64,000 nucleotides of DNA from Pempheris klunzingeri (lineage: Eukaryota; Chordata; Actinopteri; Acropomatiformes; Pempheridae). A program made the position numbers and the translations under genes. Below, piece after piece: positions 49,963 through 62,250 of the stretch (positions within the stretch are counted from its first letter, which is position 1; every line of letters begins with the position of its first letter). The stretch covers positions 3,882,885 to 3,946,884 of the forward strand of contig NC_092029.1 in NCBI RefSeq assembly GCF_042242105.1, given 5' to 3'. The notes under the pieces are model-generated. The model saw only the letters and a list, made by a program, of their open reading frames with translations. It had not been told where the DNA came from and made no database searches.

Positions 49963-50577
49963 TTACCATGATGATCTAGCCAGGCTAAAAGAGAGCCACC
50001 TTTGCGATATTGGAAACCTTGTCTTTAGACGCAGTATACCTCTTTTCCCTCTGTCACTTTGTAGTACACCCCTTGGTGAGGAAGTGCTCATCTTGGCGTT
50101 GTTGGCATGCAGCCACTTTTCAGCATGAAGCTCTAAGTTCGTTGCCTCAATTTCATTTTGAAGGCCCTTGTTCTCTCCCTTCATCTAATCCAATTTGGCC
50201 TGAAGGTCCTTGTTGGTGTTGGTCTGCTGCTCAAGATCACTCGGAGTTTTTTGTAGAATCCCCTTGTCGTCTATTTAGATCTGGAGCTGATTGAACAAAA
50301 TACTCAGAGATTCCTCTTGGATTTTCAAGATGACTCTCCCCTCAGATGTACAATGTGTGAGTCTCTGCTCACTGTCATTCAGCTGAGACCTAACTTTGGC
50401 TCCCAAGGTACTCAGGTGGAAATCAAATGAAGCCACCATGGAGTATTCCATTGCTTTGACTTCTTCTTTGACTTCCAGACTTCCTCCATGTCTACAAATG
50501 TCTGAACTGAACCCAACTTGGGACAAAGGTTCTTCAAAGAGTCTGAAATGAATGATTCCCAAATTGTTGTGGTCCAT
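49963..50577 (-). pseudogene. Degraded coiled-coil protein pseudogene
   Basis: On the minus strand one continuous reading frame of about 205 codons runs from 50577 to 49963, broken only by two in-frame stops: TAA at 50275-50277 and TAG at 50185-50187. Between and around the stops the text is rich in Glu, Gln, Lys, Leu and Asn with heptad-like spacing, for example DLEQQTNTNKDLQAKLD and MKGENKGLQNEIEATNLELH. That is typical of coiled-coil proteins. Frame preservation across the stops suggests a once-coding sequence without introns, perhaps a processed copy. The parent gene is not recognised. Confidence 0.45.
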
Positions 50578-50657
50578 TGATCTTGCTGTTGCTATTGGAT
50601 ATCAGTTTATTTGTGTTTGAATATATGAATATAATGACTGGATGACATATACAAATA

Positions 50658-50953
50658 TCCATCCATTGTCTCTTATCCTTAAAGGTTGCAGGGGGGCTGG
50701 AGCCAATCCCAGTTGACATGAGAGGTGGGGTACACCCTGAACTAGTCGCCAGCCAAGCACAGGGCCAATAGATAGAGACTATTCATGCTCACATTCACAC
50801 CTACATCCAAATTAGAGTCACCACTTAACCTGGACTGGAAGCAAACTTCACACAGAAAGGCCCCAGTTTCAAACTGCAAACTGCATTTTGCCAGCCAGCA
50901 GGTTTGAACCTGAAACCTTCTTGCTGAGAGGGAACAGTGCTAACCACTGTGCA
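50658..50953 (-). mobile_element. tRNA-derived SINE, minus orientation
   Basis: Read on the minus strand it matches the family at 9488-9796: 'gcacagtggttagcactgt' head, a B-box-like 'ggttcaaacctg', then 'gacagctgggattggctcc'-like text in altered form, ending (atgg)n at 50658. It is more diverged than the copy in transporter B. Confidence 0.65.
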
Positions 50954-53900
50954 TTAAAACATTAATAACATCCCTAAAATATGGAGGATGAACATGATAG
51001 AGTGTGATTTTAATAATCAAAATGCTTATAGACACTTGCAGGAAGGCATGTGTCCAGGTAACTAAAGCTCAGAAGCAAAAACACAAGGCAAGAAACCAAC
51101 CTCCCAAATTGACAAGAAGCAAATGGGAAAAGGTTTTAGTAAGTTCAGGGCTGACGAGACGGGTGGGGCGGTCAGGAGATGCTGAAACGAGGGAAAGTCT
51201 GAGTGGATGGATGGGAAATGGCACTGATGGGACCAACTGTGACAGCAAAAGGGATCCGTTACTGAAGTTAATTTGAAAGGTCTGAGCACTAACTAACAGT
51301 ACAATCTGGTTTTGGCCTCTTGTCACATTTCAGAAGTCAGAGAGCTGTTGGCATTCCTCTAATGGAGAATCCACACAGAAAACATTTTGGAAGCATTCTT
51401 GACATCAGTCACTCGAGTATCTCACAGAGTAGACGTGCTTTTTATTAAATTAATCAATGAATCAATCCACACTTCCACGTGTAAGATGCGCATCACTCAC
51501 AGACACCCCTGCATTTTTTTTATGGTTCAAATAGGGTTGCAGCAATATACCAGCTTCAAGGTATACCATGGTGTTAAAAATGGCAGTTATTATACCATAT
51601 ACATTTGCTGAACTACGGTATTGAATATCTCCCAGTCTCTCTGTGAGCTTGTATGTTTCAAAATAAAATCACTGAATCATTAGCCCACATACAAACACTG
51701 TTGTTTTCTTCCCATGGAACTGACATGAAAACTATTTTGGTTCGGTATATTTCTGCTGTCCACTCAGCCTGGTGAAGGCAGGTTAGCCGCTGTGCACTCA
51801 GCTTCCCGAAAGCTACTGCTGACAGACGGCCAAACGCAGGCAGCTGTTTATGGAGTTCTTGAAGTTCTCAGATGATTCAAGGCAAGATGATTCATTGATT
51901 TTGGTCCTTTTAGAGGATTTGGTGATAAAACTCAAATCTTAAGTGCTACTCAAACCTAAACTTAATCCAAATTCTTCTCTGAATCCTACGAATTAGTTGC
52001 CTGTAATGAGATCAAAATGATGGCGACATTTTCTAATCTATCAATGCTGATTTGAAAAGTTGCTCCTTGTAAGTATAGAAATAGAAACACCCCTGCACAT
52101 ACATGCACACCCACAAATGACTTTTTGACAGTTGTTGTGTGTCAGTGTGTGTGTCCTCTGTTCACTTATATCACACCAGTTGTCCCAGTAGGGCAGGATC
52201 CAGCTTGTACTAAATACTCCCTTTATTGAGTCCATAGCCCTGACTCAAACACTGCACAATGGGATGGTGTGTGTGTGCGCGTGGGTTTTCTCAATCTACT
52301 TGTGAGGACCAACCCTTCTAGGATACTTTTGCTGTGAGGACATTTTTACTTATGAGGACATTTACTGTGGTCCACATAAAGAAAATGGTAGGATGTGCTC
52401 CTTTGGTGCTAATGAGTTAATTTCAGAGGATCGCCTTACAGAGACAGAAAACACCCAAAATGTAAGTGCTCTTGGGCTCCCCCTACTGTACACACTCAAG
52501 TGGTGCAGGTGAAATTTGATCTAGATGATGAAGAAGCAAAAAAAAATTTTGTTAAAAGTTAACACAAACGCCATCTGCTTGCAACAGAAGAGAACCAGAA
52601 GCTTTAAAACTCCATCATATCATTGGGAAAATAATCCTCCGGTCGAAAGTCAGCGCCACAAATAATCGTGTTTTTCCTAAGGGACGAAGCGGTGAAGGCC
52701 CGTTTCCTCAGCTGCACTAAACACAGTCATGCACAAAGCTAGCAGCTCTTTTCCTGCAGGGAAAACTGTGGACTCCATGTGCTAACAGGTTAGAGTTTAC
52801 GCAACATGTATAATAATTTACCATGATGATATATGGTGAGCAAAAATCTTTTCAGTCTTTTTTCTTTTTATGAATTGATAAGTAAACAATGTACATGTTG
52901 ATCTTATTGGCAGCATATATATATATAAATTGCTGTCATCAATTTAAAATGCTCAAGTCCAAAATTCCTAAAGTTGCACTTCAGTACGTATAATACATAT
53001 AATTGTTCCTTCCCACTTCCTAAACATAGTAGTTGCTTGATTTAACTCCATTAAGTAGCAATGTTAGTAAAGTGGCTAGTGAATGTATGTAGTTATTTTC
53101 ATAAATCTATGTTTTAATATATTGACATTTTAATCACATCAACTTCAAACAATGTCGGCACACAAAACGAAGTTTAAAACTGCAGAAATAAAATCTTAAG
53201 ATCTCCCCTAGACAGCACTGTTTATTGATGAGCTGCTTGGATTTACCTGTAAAAGGGGCTTGAAGGCAGAAGTGCCACAAAGGAAGTTTTGCTAAAGCTT
53301 AGAAATATTATGCCCATTGTTTGGGTACTCTGAAAGGAAACTTTAAAAAAAACAAGAACCAAATCAGTGGCTATTCTCCAACAAGCAAAAGACTTTCTAC
53401 TTTCAGTTTTCTAAAATCTCATTCTTTTCTCCCAACTACTGATGTATTTTTTTGTTCCATTCAATTGAAGTGGTGGCCTCACAACGAACTCAGAGACTGT
53501 GGTCCACACTAAGTAATAAACGTCTGCATGTGTGTGTGTGTGTGTGTGTGTGTGCTTGTGTGTTCACTGAGTTGAGGAGCAGTTGTCATTGACAGCTGCA
53601 TGGGAGCAGGGAGCGAAAGAGTCAAGTGGCTTCAAATAGCCGTCGTTCTCCTCATTCATCAGAGGAACCCCTCCCCTGTCTTTCTCAGCAGCCATTGGTG
53701 TGAAGTTTACATTTCTCTTGTTGACACAGTCATAGGGAATGTTTTTTTTGTTTTTTTTTTTTAAATCTCTGATTTCACCATAAAATAATGTTTCATAAAG
53801 AACAAAGCGAACAATGAGGTTAGCACAGTCCAGTCAACTCTGCAGGTAAATGTGGAGGTGCAATGATGGTTGCTCCAGTGCGCATCATTCTGCTGCTACG

Positions 53901-56900
53901 GTCGATGCACATATCCATCCTCGTTGTATCTGCAGAAGGTTATAGGCTCTCGTTACCGAATTTAACCCATCAAACAGTCTTACATTGAGCAGAAGTTGAT
54001 GATACTCAACATGAACACAGAAAATAGTTGTTTTTCAATTGCTGGAGTGTTAAATGTAGAAATTTCCTAAAACCCCAACAGGTGTCACTACTTTGTAGTG
54101 AGCATGATTTTTGTGATTTGCAGGTCAAAAGACATTTGGATATTTAGGGTAAAACTGGACTAAACATGTATATATGTAAATGTATATGGAGTATGAGACC
54201 TTGACATTGTTTACAGCAAATTTATCCAAGATTTTAATGTAGTTGTCAAGATTTTATTTGATTTGAAAATCACCAAATCCATTGTAACATCTCACTGAGA
54301 CAAGTGTGTCTCATATCCATTATACATATAAACAGTATCTGTATGATTTACTGTATATACAAATTACCATAGCACACTGTGAACTTAGCATACAAGAAAT
54401 CAGTATAGTCAACTGCACTAACAGGAATGGCAGCAGTACGCGCCCCAATGGATGTCAGTCAAACTGTGACTGTAAACTTAACACAGAGAAAAACAAAGAG
54501 GTAATAATTATCTTCATATTATGTGTTTTAATTTGCAGCCTTCAGCAGCTCCTCCACTTCCTTTTATGTTGCATTGAGGGGCAATAGTGTACATCAGCTA
54601 CAAATCAAGAGGACTTTTCTAGCATACTTTGGTCAGTATGCTCAAAAGCTGTTTGTGGTTTGTACATAGTTAAATAGCTAAAGTTGTTTGTAGCTGTTGC
54701 TTGAAACACTTTGTGAAACAATGATTAAATATCTTTTGATATCAGTCGAAAACCATCCAAAACTGTTTCAATTTTATTGTGCCATAAAATACTGACAGTG
54801 TTTTTTCAGTTGACATTGAACCAATATCCCATGTAAACAAAAATGTTCAGACTCCTCCTGCCTTTGCAGTCTGTCAGATTCTTGCTGTGCGGCCTCCACA
54901 ACACCAACATGGCCTTTCCTCCAGCCATAACACTCCCAGTGTCTGCAGCCCAGTTGTCTCAGTGAGGCAAGTCCTGCCAAGTCCTTCAAGAGTTTGTCTT
55001 TGGAGTTTGGCAACACATGTCTCTGTCCGTCTGTCCCCATACTTTTTCCAGTTTAGGAATGTTGTCCCTGCCTGTTACAGAAGCACATAGAGTCTCGTCT
55101 TTGTCCACATCCGTCAAGATCAGATTCTCAACCTCCTCCACGAATCCACTTTTGTTTCCGCGCTCGCTTTGTATCCTCACTGTTGGCATTCAGCTCAGCA
55201 AGGCTGTGCTGCCGCTGCACAGTCCGCCGTAACACCGAGCTGCAAGCAGACCAGAAGCTGTTACAGCACAAAACTGCCGTCTGATCAATTTTCAGTTTCT
55301 CTGTCAGTCATCCCATAACAGCAGCAGAGCAACAGAGTAGAGCAGGAGTGGAGGAAAGAGGCTACAGCTGAAGTAGGAGTGAGGAAAGGGGGAGGGGGGC
55401 AGTCTCAGCAGTCTCTAAAACCAATACAAATCCTTGCTCTTATCCTGTGCCTGCAGACCTGAGAGAGGAGGAAAGTCAGAGGGAAAGGAAAAGAAAAGAC
55501 AGTGGACGAAGAGAAAAGCAAGAAAAGGGAGATTAGGAAAAGAAGTGCAAATGTCTTGTTGATAAAAGCAGGAGGAATTGCCCGAGGCAGAGACGGGATG
55601 AAAGCAAGACAGCAACAGAAAAGGAAGTTGACAGCTGGTGTTAAGGTGCTGATTGACAGTCAGTTTGTTGGTTCAAACCACTTGTGGTAAGTTGATCTGA
55701 GGCAGGGGGAAAAAATCTGCATTCAAATATTGCTTTCATTCTTTCAAGTTGTTACTTTGCTACGTTCTTACACTGAATGTCTTAAATGCTGCTTTCGTTA
55801 AAAAAAAGGGCCGTTTTCATTCCAGCCAGACAACTCGTTTAATAATTAGGTCTCTGGATGGTTGGTGTTGGTCTGTAGGTCCATGTGGAAGAAAGGAAAT
55901 GAATCTAAAACATCTCTGCAAATTCTTATTTTACAAATCTGCTCGTCAGTGACGGCAGCTTTTCATCTGAGGTTTTCACATCTGTTGAAGACGAGGTGTG
56001 TGCAGACTAAGCTCCAATCATTTAATTGTCTGACCAGTGTTTCGACCACCCTTGATCTTTCTCCTAAGTAAATGTAAATGTTATAAAGAAAAATCATTTG
56101 AGTTTAGCGTGCAGTCATCTTGTCTTCAATATATGTCACTGCCATCCTACAAACATGAAATCACAGCTTTTCTTCAACTTGTTGTCCTTACTCAATAACA
56201 GGTTTTGTCAGCAGATGGAAGTCAAGGCAAATCCTTAAAGGTCTCTCTATGTAATAATTCACCAACATAAGGTAGCAGCGCTCACAAATCCCACTCAGAG
56301 GTACATCTGATATCAGCTTCACTGGACATATCTGATAATTAATGTCCATCTGATGTAAAACAATGGTCAAACAGAGAACGACATTCTCAGAGAATCTAAT
56401 GTGCTGTGTAGGAGAATTATGTTTTTACACTTGAAGGTAGTGCTACCTGAATTTGAGGAGATTAATTATATTGGGACAATTATTATTAAGGGTTAAATTA
56501 GTTAAAATTAAATTAAAATCAAATTAGTTAAATGTGTCATATTGACAGGATAAGTCCCATATTTTTAAACCTTGTACCTAATTTTACATATTTTGAGTTC
56601 TAAATGACCTGAATGGATAAAAAGTTTTGGAACTGCTCCAGTAAATCGCTTCAGCCAGCAGCTGCAAATGAGCTACAGTGGCTGTAATGTAATCGTTCAG
56701 GGCAGCCACACTAGTCAAAGTGTGTTTGATGCTTTTTGTTTGAACCAAAACAGCCTTTATATCGCTCAGTTCAAAGTCACCACATTGCATTTACCAAATC
56801 AGTGATATTAAATCGTAGAACACAGGAGGTGCTGGTCTACTGCTGTCTCGATCGGTTTGTTTGTGTTGTGTGACTTTGGTTTTGTAATGTGATGTGGACC

Positions 56901-57433
56901 CTGTACTGAGATATACTACATCAAAATCATTGTTTTTGTCAATGAAGTGTGATGGCTTTGAACTGAGAGATAGTACACAGAGGCTGTTTCTGGTCAAACA
57001 AAAAGGGTCTGCATGTCTGTCTCTGTGGGCATCCTTTCCATTATGTTGTCAGATTCCTTGGGTTGCAGTCTCAGCCTGGCAATGTTGCAGCGGGAAGGAT
57101 TACATTACAGCCATCTTAGCTCGTTTGCAGGACATTCACGGCTGCAGGCTGAGGTGATCTACTGGACCTCCTCTAAAACTTTTTATTTGTACTTGTCAAC
57201 CAAAAATTTGTAGACACAGGGCCCAGGTTTCAAAATACCGTAGTTATACGTTAACACGGTATTAAAGGTGTAGCATAGAACCAAGGGATCATAGCTACGT
57301 TCCCTTCTTTTTCATCCTGGAAATCTGTTGATCTTCCTGGTTCTTTCTCCCCAAATAAGTTTTTCCCCAATCTAAAGATCTGCTGCACAGATTGTATAAA
57401 TAAAACTGACTCGACGTAAAAATCAGAAGATAC
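50954..57433. other. Intergenic region downstream of vgll2 exon 3
   Basis: No gene is confidently seen. A (gt)n microsatellite lies at 53529-53554. Around 54860-55260 a more GC-balanced block carries a 67-codon minus-strand frame (54986-55189) that I cannot identify. The missing last exon of vgll2 would be expected in this interval or beyond, but I could not find its usual RRYSLCG-type coding sequence. Confidence 0.35.
53529..53554. repeat. (GT)n microsatellite
   Basis: A pure GT run of about 13 units. Confidence 0.85.
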
Positions 57434-59734
57434 CTGTGTCCATGTTGAGTCCGATCTCTGCTCCAGCTCCAGTGAACGAGCCGCTCCAGGAACCCGTCCC
57501 TGAGTCCCCTTTCCCTCCCAGGTCACAGGGCGAGGCGCTGGGCCCCGGTACCGAGCTGCCAGACGTCAGACGGTGATGAGGCCTCACCGATGGCACCAGT
57601 AGAGAACCGTAGCGTGGGTCAAACGCTGTGCCGTACATCTCATGAACCCCCGGACGTGGGTAAGTTGAGCCCTGGGTGCCTATAGCACCCCCTAGTGAGT
57701 AAGGGTGATGGTGGTGATGGTGGTGGTGATGGGATGGGTGCCAGGCGTCGGGGCTGGGCTGGTGGAGGTGGCTGTGCAGAGAGGCGGAGGAGTACGGGTC
57801 TCCGTGGAAGGGGAGCTCTGTGTGGGGAGCTGACAGAGCGCTGCCCAGCGTGGAGGAGACAGCCGGCTGGTAGGAGCTGTTCCAGAAAGACGGAGGGAAG
57901 CTTCTCTGGCTCATCGGGAATGATCCATCTATGAAGACAAGTCCACACTGTGACTTTATAAAGGAAGCTCGTTCACTTCCCCAAAACACTTACTTGTTTC
58001 TACATTATCCTAAAGTGACTCTTCACTAGGGCACGAAATTCCCATTTAAGCTTTCAGTCATATATTGAGACAATAATAAATCATAAAATAACTTTTCCTC
58101 TTCAAATCTGTCTCTTGGTGAGATGTTATTAATCTTTTATTTGGCAGAACTAATCAGACTAGTTTGATAATCAGTTCGTTTGCTGCTTTTCTCTGTTATA
58201 TAATGATGTAAAAAGACTTTCTCACAGTTTTCTGACATTTTACAGATGAACAGATGAACAACACATTGAATATTTGCAAGAATAACCTGCGTATTAATTA
58301 ATGGCAGCCCAAGAAATAATCAACACAGCTTTGAGGTCATAATTCAGAAATTTAAAGACTGAGAGTGAAGCTGGAGCAAACGGTCTATTTCCATTCAGAG
58401 TAATAACACCAATAGTGTTAAAACTAAGATTTTTTGTTCAAAACTTCAACAAAGTTTTTAAATTCCACCTTCACTCCTGATCAAGCAATTATTGACCAAA
58501 AATCCTTCAAATCACTGGAAAGAATGTGTCGTCATTTTATGTTAAAGTCGCAGTAGAAACTTGAAATGTTGCCTCTTTTGTGTTTGTTGGATTCAAAAGT
58601 CGGTGGAGTTGAGAAATGAATGCTTTTCATTTCATCGTGAAGGAGATGAAATGAAAAGCAAGTTGGCTGTTGCCTATGGAACGGATTTGGTTTTGATTCA
58701 CTAAAACATTGAAAAAATAAATAAAGACAAGAATCCTTTTGTATAAGTTTTTTTTTTTTACAATCCCTTTGAATTCACATAAACGGCTGAGTTCGATCTC
58801 TGGGATTCTGGTTTATTTCAGCATCCTGTCATTTTCTGTAGCTGACAGAGATCAGTAGTACACCAATCATCATTTACCACCACGCCACGTCTGTGGTAGA
58901 CGCAATGACACTGAAATTAATATTTAAAAAAAAAAAATATGGCATTTTCCGAAATACCTTTAACTGTGCCATGACTTTTAAAATGTTTCCAATAACCAGA
59001 TATAAGTAACCAAACACTATGTAAAGACAAATGATTCTCATATCCGTCATCCAACCCTATACACCCTACTGTACTTTGAATTAAAAGATACTTCCTTAAA
59101 GCCACAAACTAAACAATGATGGCGTGTCAACATATTCTATGATATTCACTTGCTGTGTGTTTTCTACACCAGCTCGACTTTATATTTCCGTCAAAGACAA
59201 CGTCAAACTCTTCTTCAACTCTATCTGATGTGACATTTTCATTCACTTTCAGTAAATTTGTACGTACAAATACGATTCATACGAAGGTCAAATTAAAGAT
59301 ACTTAACAGCAGAGCAAAACTGGGAATCAGCAGCGTCAGATCAAAAGTGCAACGGCTGTCAGAAACCAACGTCGGCAGAAAACTTCAGTAAAAAGTGAGG
59401 ATTTTATTGTTCAGATCTGTGCTCTCGACTGGACCATTATCATTATCATTCAACCAAATGTTAGTTGGAGGAAATCTATGAGAGACCAAGACAAAGTTAC
59501 AGATTAATGGGAAATTACACTGATTATTATCATTAGTCTCATTCCCATTAAATCAACATCAGAAAAAAAGGAAACAAAAACACACAAATTATATAAATTT
59601 AAAGCAAAAACATGCAAAAGATTGAAGCATTTCATGGTTTCCTTGCAGATATTTAGTGTCCTGACGGTGACTTTTCCACCCTGACTGACCACCCTGTCCT
59701 TCACCTTCATCCACTGAGGGAAAACACTGACACT

Positions 59735-59775
<41 letters not shown>

Positions 59776-61961
59776 AAAGACACGCACTACCTCTTACGGC
59801 CTTGTGGCTGCTTGAGGCAGGGTATGCACTTGTGTGGCTGAGGGCTCGGCTGAAGTGCTCGTCCACCACAGCGCTGATGTCTCCCTGGAAGTAAGTGAAC
59901 AGGACACAGCGGGAGCTCAGGTACTCGGCTCCCGGCGGCAGCTCCTTGTCCTCCTCTTTGATCGCCGGGGGGCCGAGGGGGCCGAGCCGGCTGCCGCTCT
60001 CCTGGGGGTCTTGCATTTTAGAATACAAGGCCAGTTTCTAAAATGACATGCAGATACATATATATATATATATATGTGTGTTTTGAAACTGTGTGTATCT
60101 ATTGTTATGTCAGCACATTATTACTTTGCATAGATTTTAGATCATTGAATAATTTCTGTGTTGGGATTTTAGAAACTTAAACCATCATAGAAATGTGGGA
60201 TTGTTTTTCAGGACACAACAGCTTTGTAGTAGCAGATAAATCCACATAAACTCTTTGCCATCCATCTTTTTTTGCACAAACTGACTGAAATTATATAAAT
60301 GCATACATGAATGCACATGTTACAGTGTGGCTTATATTTAAAAATGTAAATATATTTTGCTCACGATACATTTATGTAGCTATTGGTGGCTTTTAATGAT
60401 TGGCAATTACACCCAATTGTCCACCTGTGTTAAAATTTACCACTGTAGCAATATATAGATTGCAGTATACATATACATTAACATGTAGAGAACTATGGCT
60501 GCTTTGAAATATAATAACTTTGCACGTCATTACTGCTGCACACAAGGCTGAAAACCTGCTTCACTGTTTTGTTTGTTTTTTTTAACTTACTTAGATAAAT
60601 AGAAAATGACTAAAGTCAAGATTATAGTATGGTATTATGAAAAAACTGTATGTATATATGAAGTTACACTAAGATATGAGACTTTGAAGTTTTAAAAGAA
60701 TGTTATCAAATGACAAAAACAATCATAAAACTCCTGTAAATAACCTGAAAATCTTTATTATAACAGTGGCGTTTAGGACTTGTATCACTGGAGTCTGCTT
60801 GGGTGACAGACAGAGTGAGTTTTGGCACTATGTGAAATATGCCTGAATGTTGACTGCGAGGTTTTAAGAGAGAGAAAAAAGTCCTTTAACGGGTCTGGAA
60901 AGTCCTACCAAGAACCTGCAGCACTCAAAATGTTCAGTAATGAGCACAAAAGTCACAAATGTGTCATAAAAGAGATAAATTAAAAACTCTATGAGATCTC
61001 AGCATTTGGAAACTACCAAACATAAAGTAAAAATGGCATCTAGAGGAAAAACATGACCAGATATAATTGGTTTAAATTGCTGGTTTGACTCATCCATTGA
61101 TTGTGATAAGAAGGAGATGAGGATTAAGGGGCATTACTCTATTAGTCATTTACTATTTTTGGCTACTTATGGCCATAAACCAAGAGCCAAGTCCTGAGAA
61201 GATAGAATCCTTCACATAAAAACTTTTATTAAGCTCTTGTGTATTAAACAAAATAAGAGGCTACAGGAACTGTATAACACAAGAAGTCCGTCAGTTTCCA
61301 CTTGGATAAAGATCATTATGTTATTTAAAGAAAGAGACACAATTAATTGATCTTTTCTTTTTACTCTTGACGAACCAAAGAGAAGCAAACAATCTGTTCG
61401 CGGACGTGTGAAGTAGAAAACTCTCATTTAAGGTGGATAAATTAGTAAAATATCGATAAAAAACGCAAACAAAGTGATCCAAAAGAAAGTTGATCAGTCG
61501 CTCTTGTGTGGATTTTACGCACTGGATGAGTCCTTCTCTGCAACAAGCGCACACAGTCGGTGGAGTCCATGTCTTGGCTTTTATTCTGTTTTAAATGCTG
61601 CTAAACGTATATTTTAGACATATAGATGATAATAAGTGGTGTTAAGAGCTGCAGGTTTGAATGATTCAGTTCTATAAGTATATTATCAATAGGTAATACT
61701 TGTATCGGCTTGTTTTAGCTTTTTAATCTCCTGTATTTGCAATTAATTAAGTTTTAATTGGCGGACTGGAGGACTTCAAACTTGTACGAAAGTTTTCTCT
61801 GCGTTCAAACAGCTGTTAAGTCGCGGAGGTCAGAACTGTGTGAGCTCCTTAAAAGCAGTTTATGAAGAATATATGATCCATACCTGGTGGTGGTAGGGGC
61901 TGTAGGAGCTGAAATAAGGCTGAGGACCAAACACTTGGTACATCACATCCAGGCAGCTCAT
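57434..61961 (-). CDS. vgll2: Vestigial-like family member 2 (TEAD co-activator), last exon not found
   Basis: Three exons, listed 5' to 3': 61884-61961, 59791-60037 and 57434-57928, in frame for 273 codons. The start MSCLDVMYQVFGPQPY is the family hallmark. The TONDU motif, which binds TEAD/TEF factors, is at residues 64-92 with the core VLFTYFQGDI. A possible SUMO site, I52-K53-E54-E55, lies upstream. Exon 3 begins DGSFPMSQRSFP and carries a run of nine His at about 175-183. Exon 3 ends at a GTATCT donor (57433 downward); reading through gives only IF then a stop. Family knowledge: a nuclear cofactor in skeletal muscle and pharyngeal/craniofacial development. Whether this is the a or b teleost paralogue cannot be told here. 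Confidence 0.92.
59736..59769. repeat. (AC)n microsatellite next to the vgll2 exon 2 donor
   Basis: A CA run in intron 2, about 20 bases from the donor at 59790. On the transcript it reads as GU repeats, which can bind CELF or TDP-43-type splicing factors in other genes. An effect here is speculation. Confidence 0.85.
60057..60075. repeat. (AT)n microsatellite upstream of vgll2 exon 2
   Basis: A short alternating AT run in intron 1, about 20 bases from the exon 2 acceptor. Confidence 0.8.
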
Positions 61962-61999
61962 GGCGAAGAAATCACGGAGCAGAACCAAGCCTCATTTAG

Positions 62000-62250
62000 A
62001 GGGCAGGTCTGTTCACACGGAGAGGAAACAGTAATCCGGGGAGGTGGAGGACTCAGTGCGCACGGTGGAGAGGGGACTCTCTGCTGCGCCGCTCTGCGCT
62101 CTTAACGCACTGGACAGCGGCCGGGCGCACTGAAGGGAACCCCCCTCCACCCTCCTCCTCCTCCTCCTCTTCCTCCCTCCACACACCCAGCCTGACGCCT
62201 CCCTGCCGCCAATCAGAGCCCAGGACTCCACCTCTGCCTTAACGGGCTTT
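62000..62250 (-). promoter_or_regulatory. GC-rich vgll2 5' UTR and proximal promoter region
   Basis: Base composition rises and CpG pairs become frequent just upstream of the vgll2 ATG. A CCAAT motif (62209-62213, plus strand) sits in 'gccgccaatcagagcc', about 250 bases upstream of the start codon. A (ctcctc)n purine/pyrimidine tract lies at about 62151-62177. No TATA box was found. The transcription start is not defined. Confidence 0.4.

Noticed and set aside
57695..57934. Gly/Arg-rich plus-strand frame
   Set aside because: Antisense shadow of the vgll2 His-rich exon 3.
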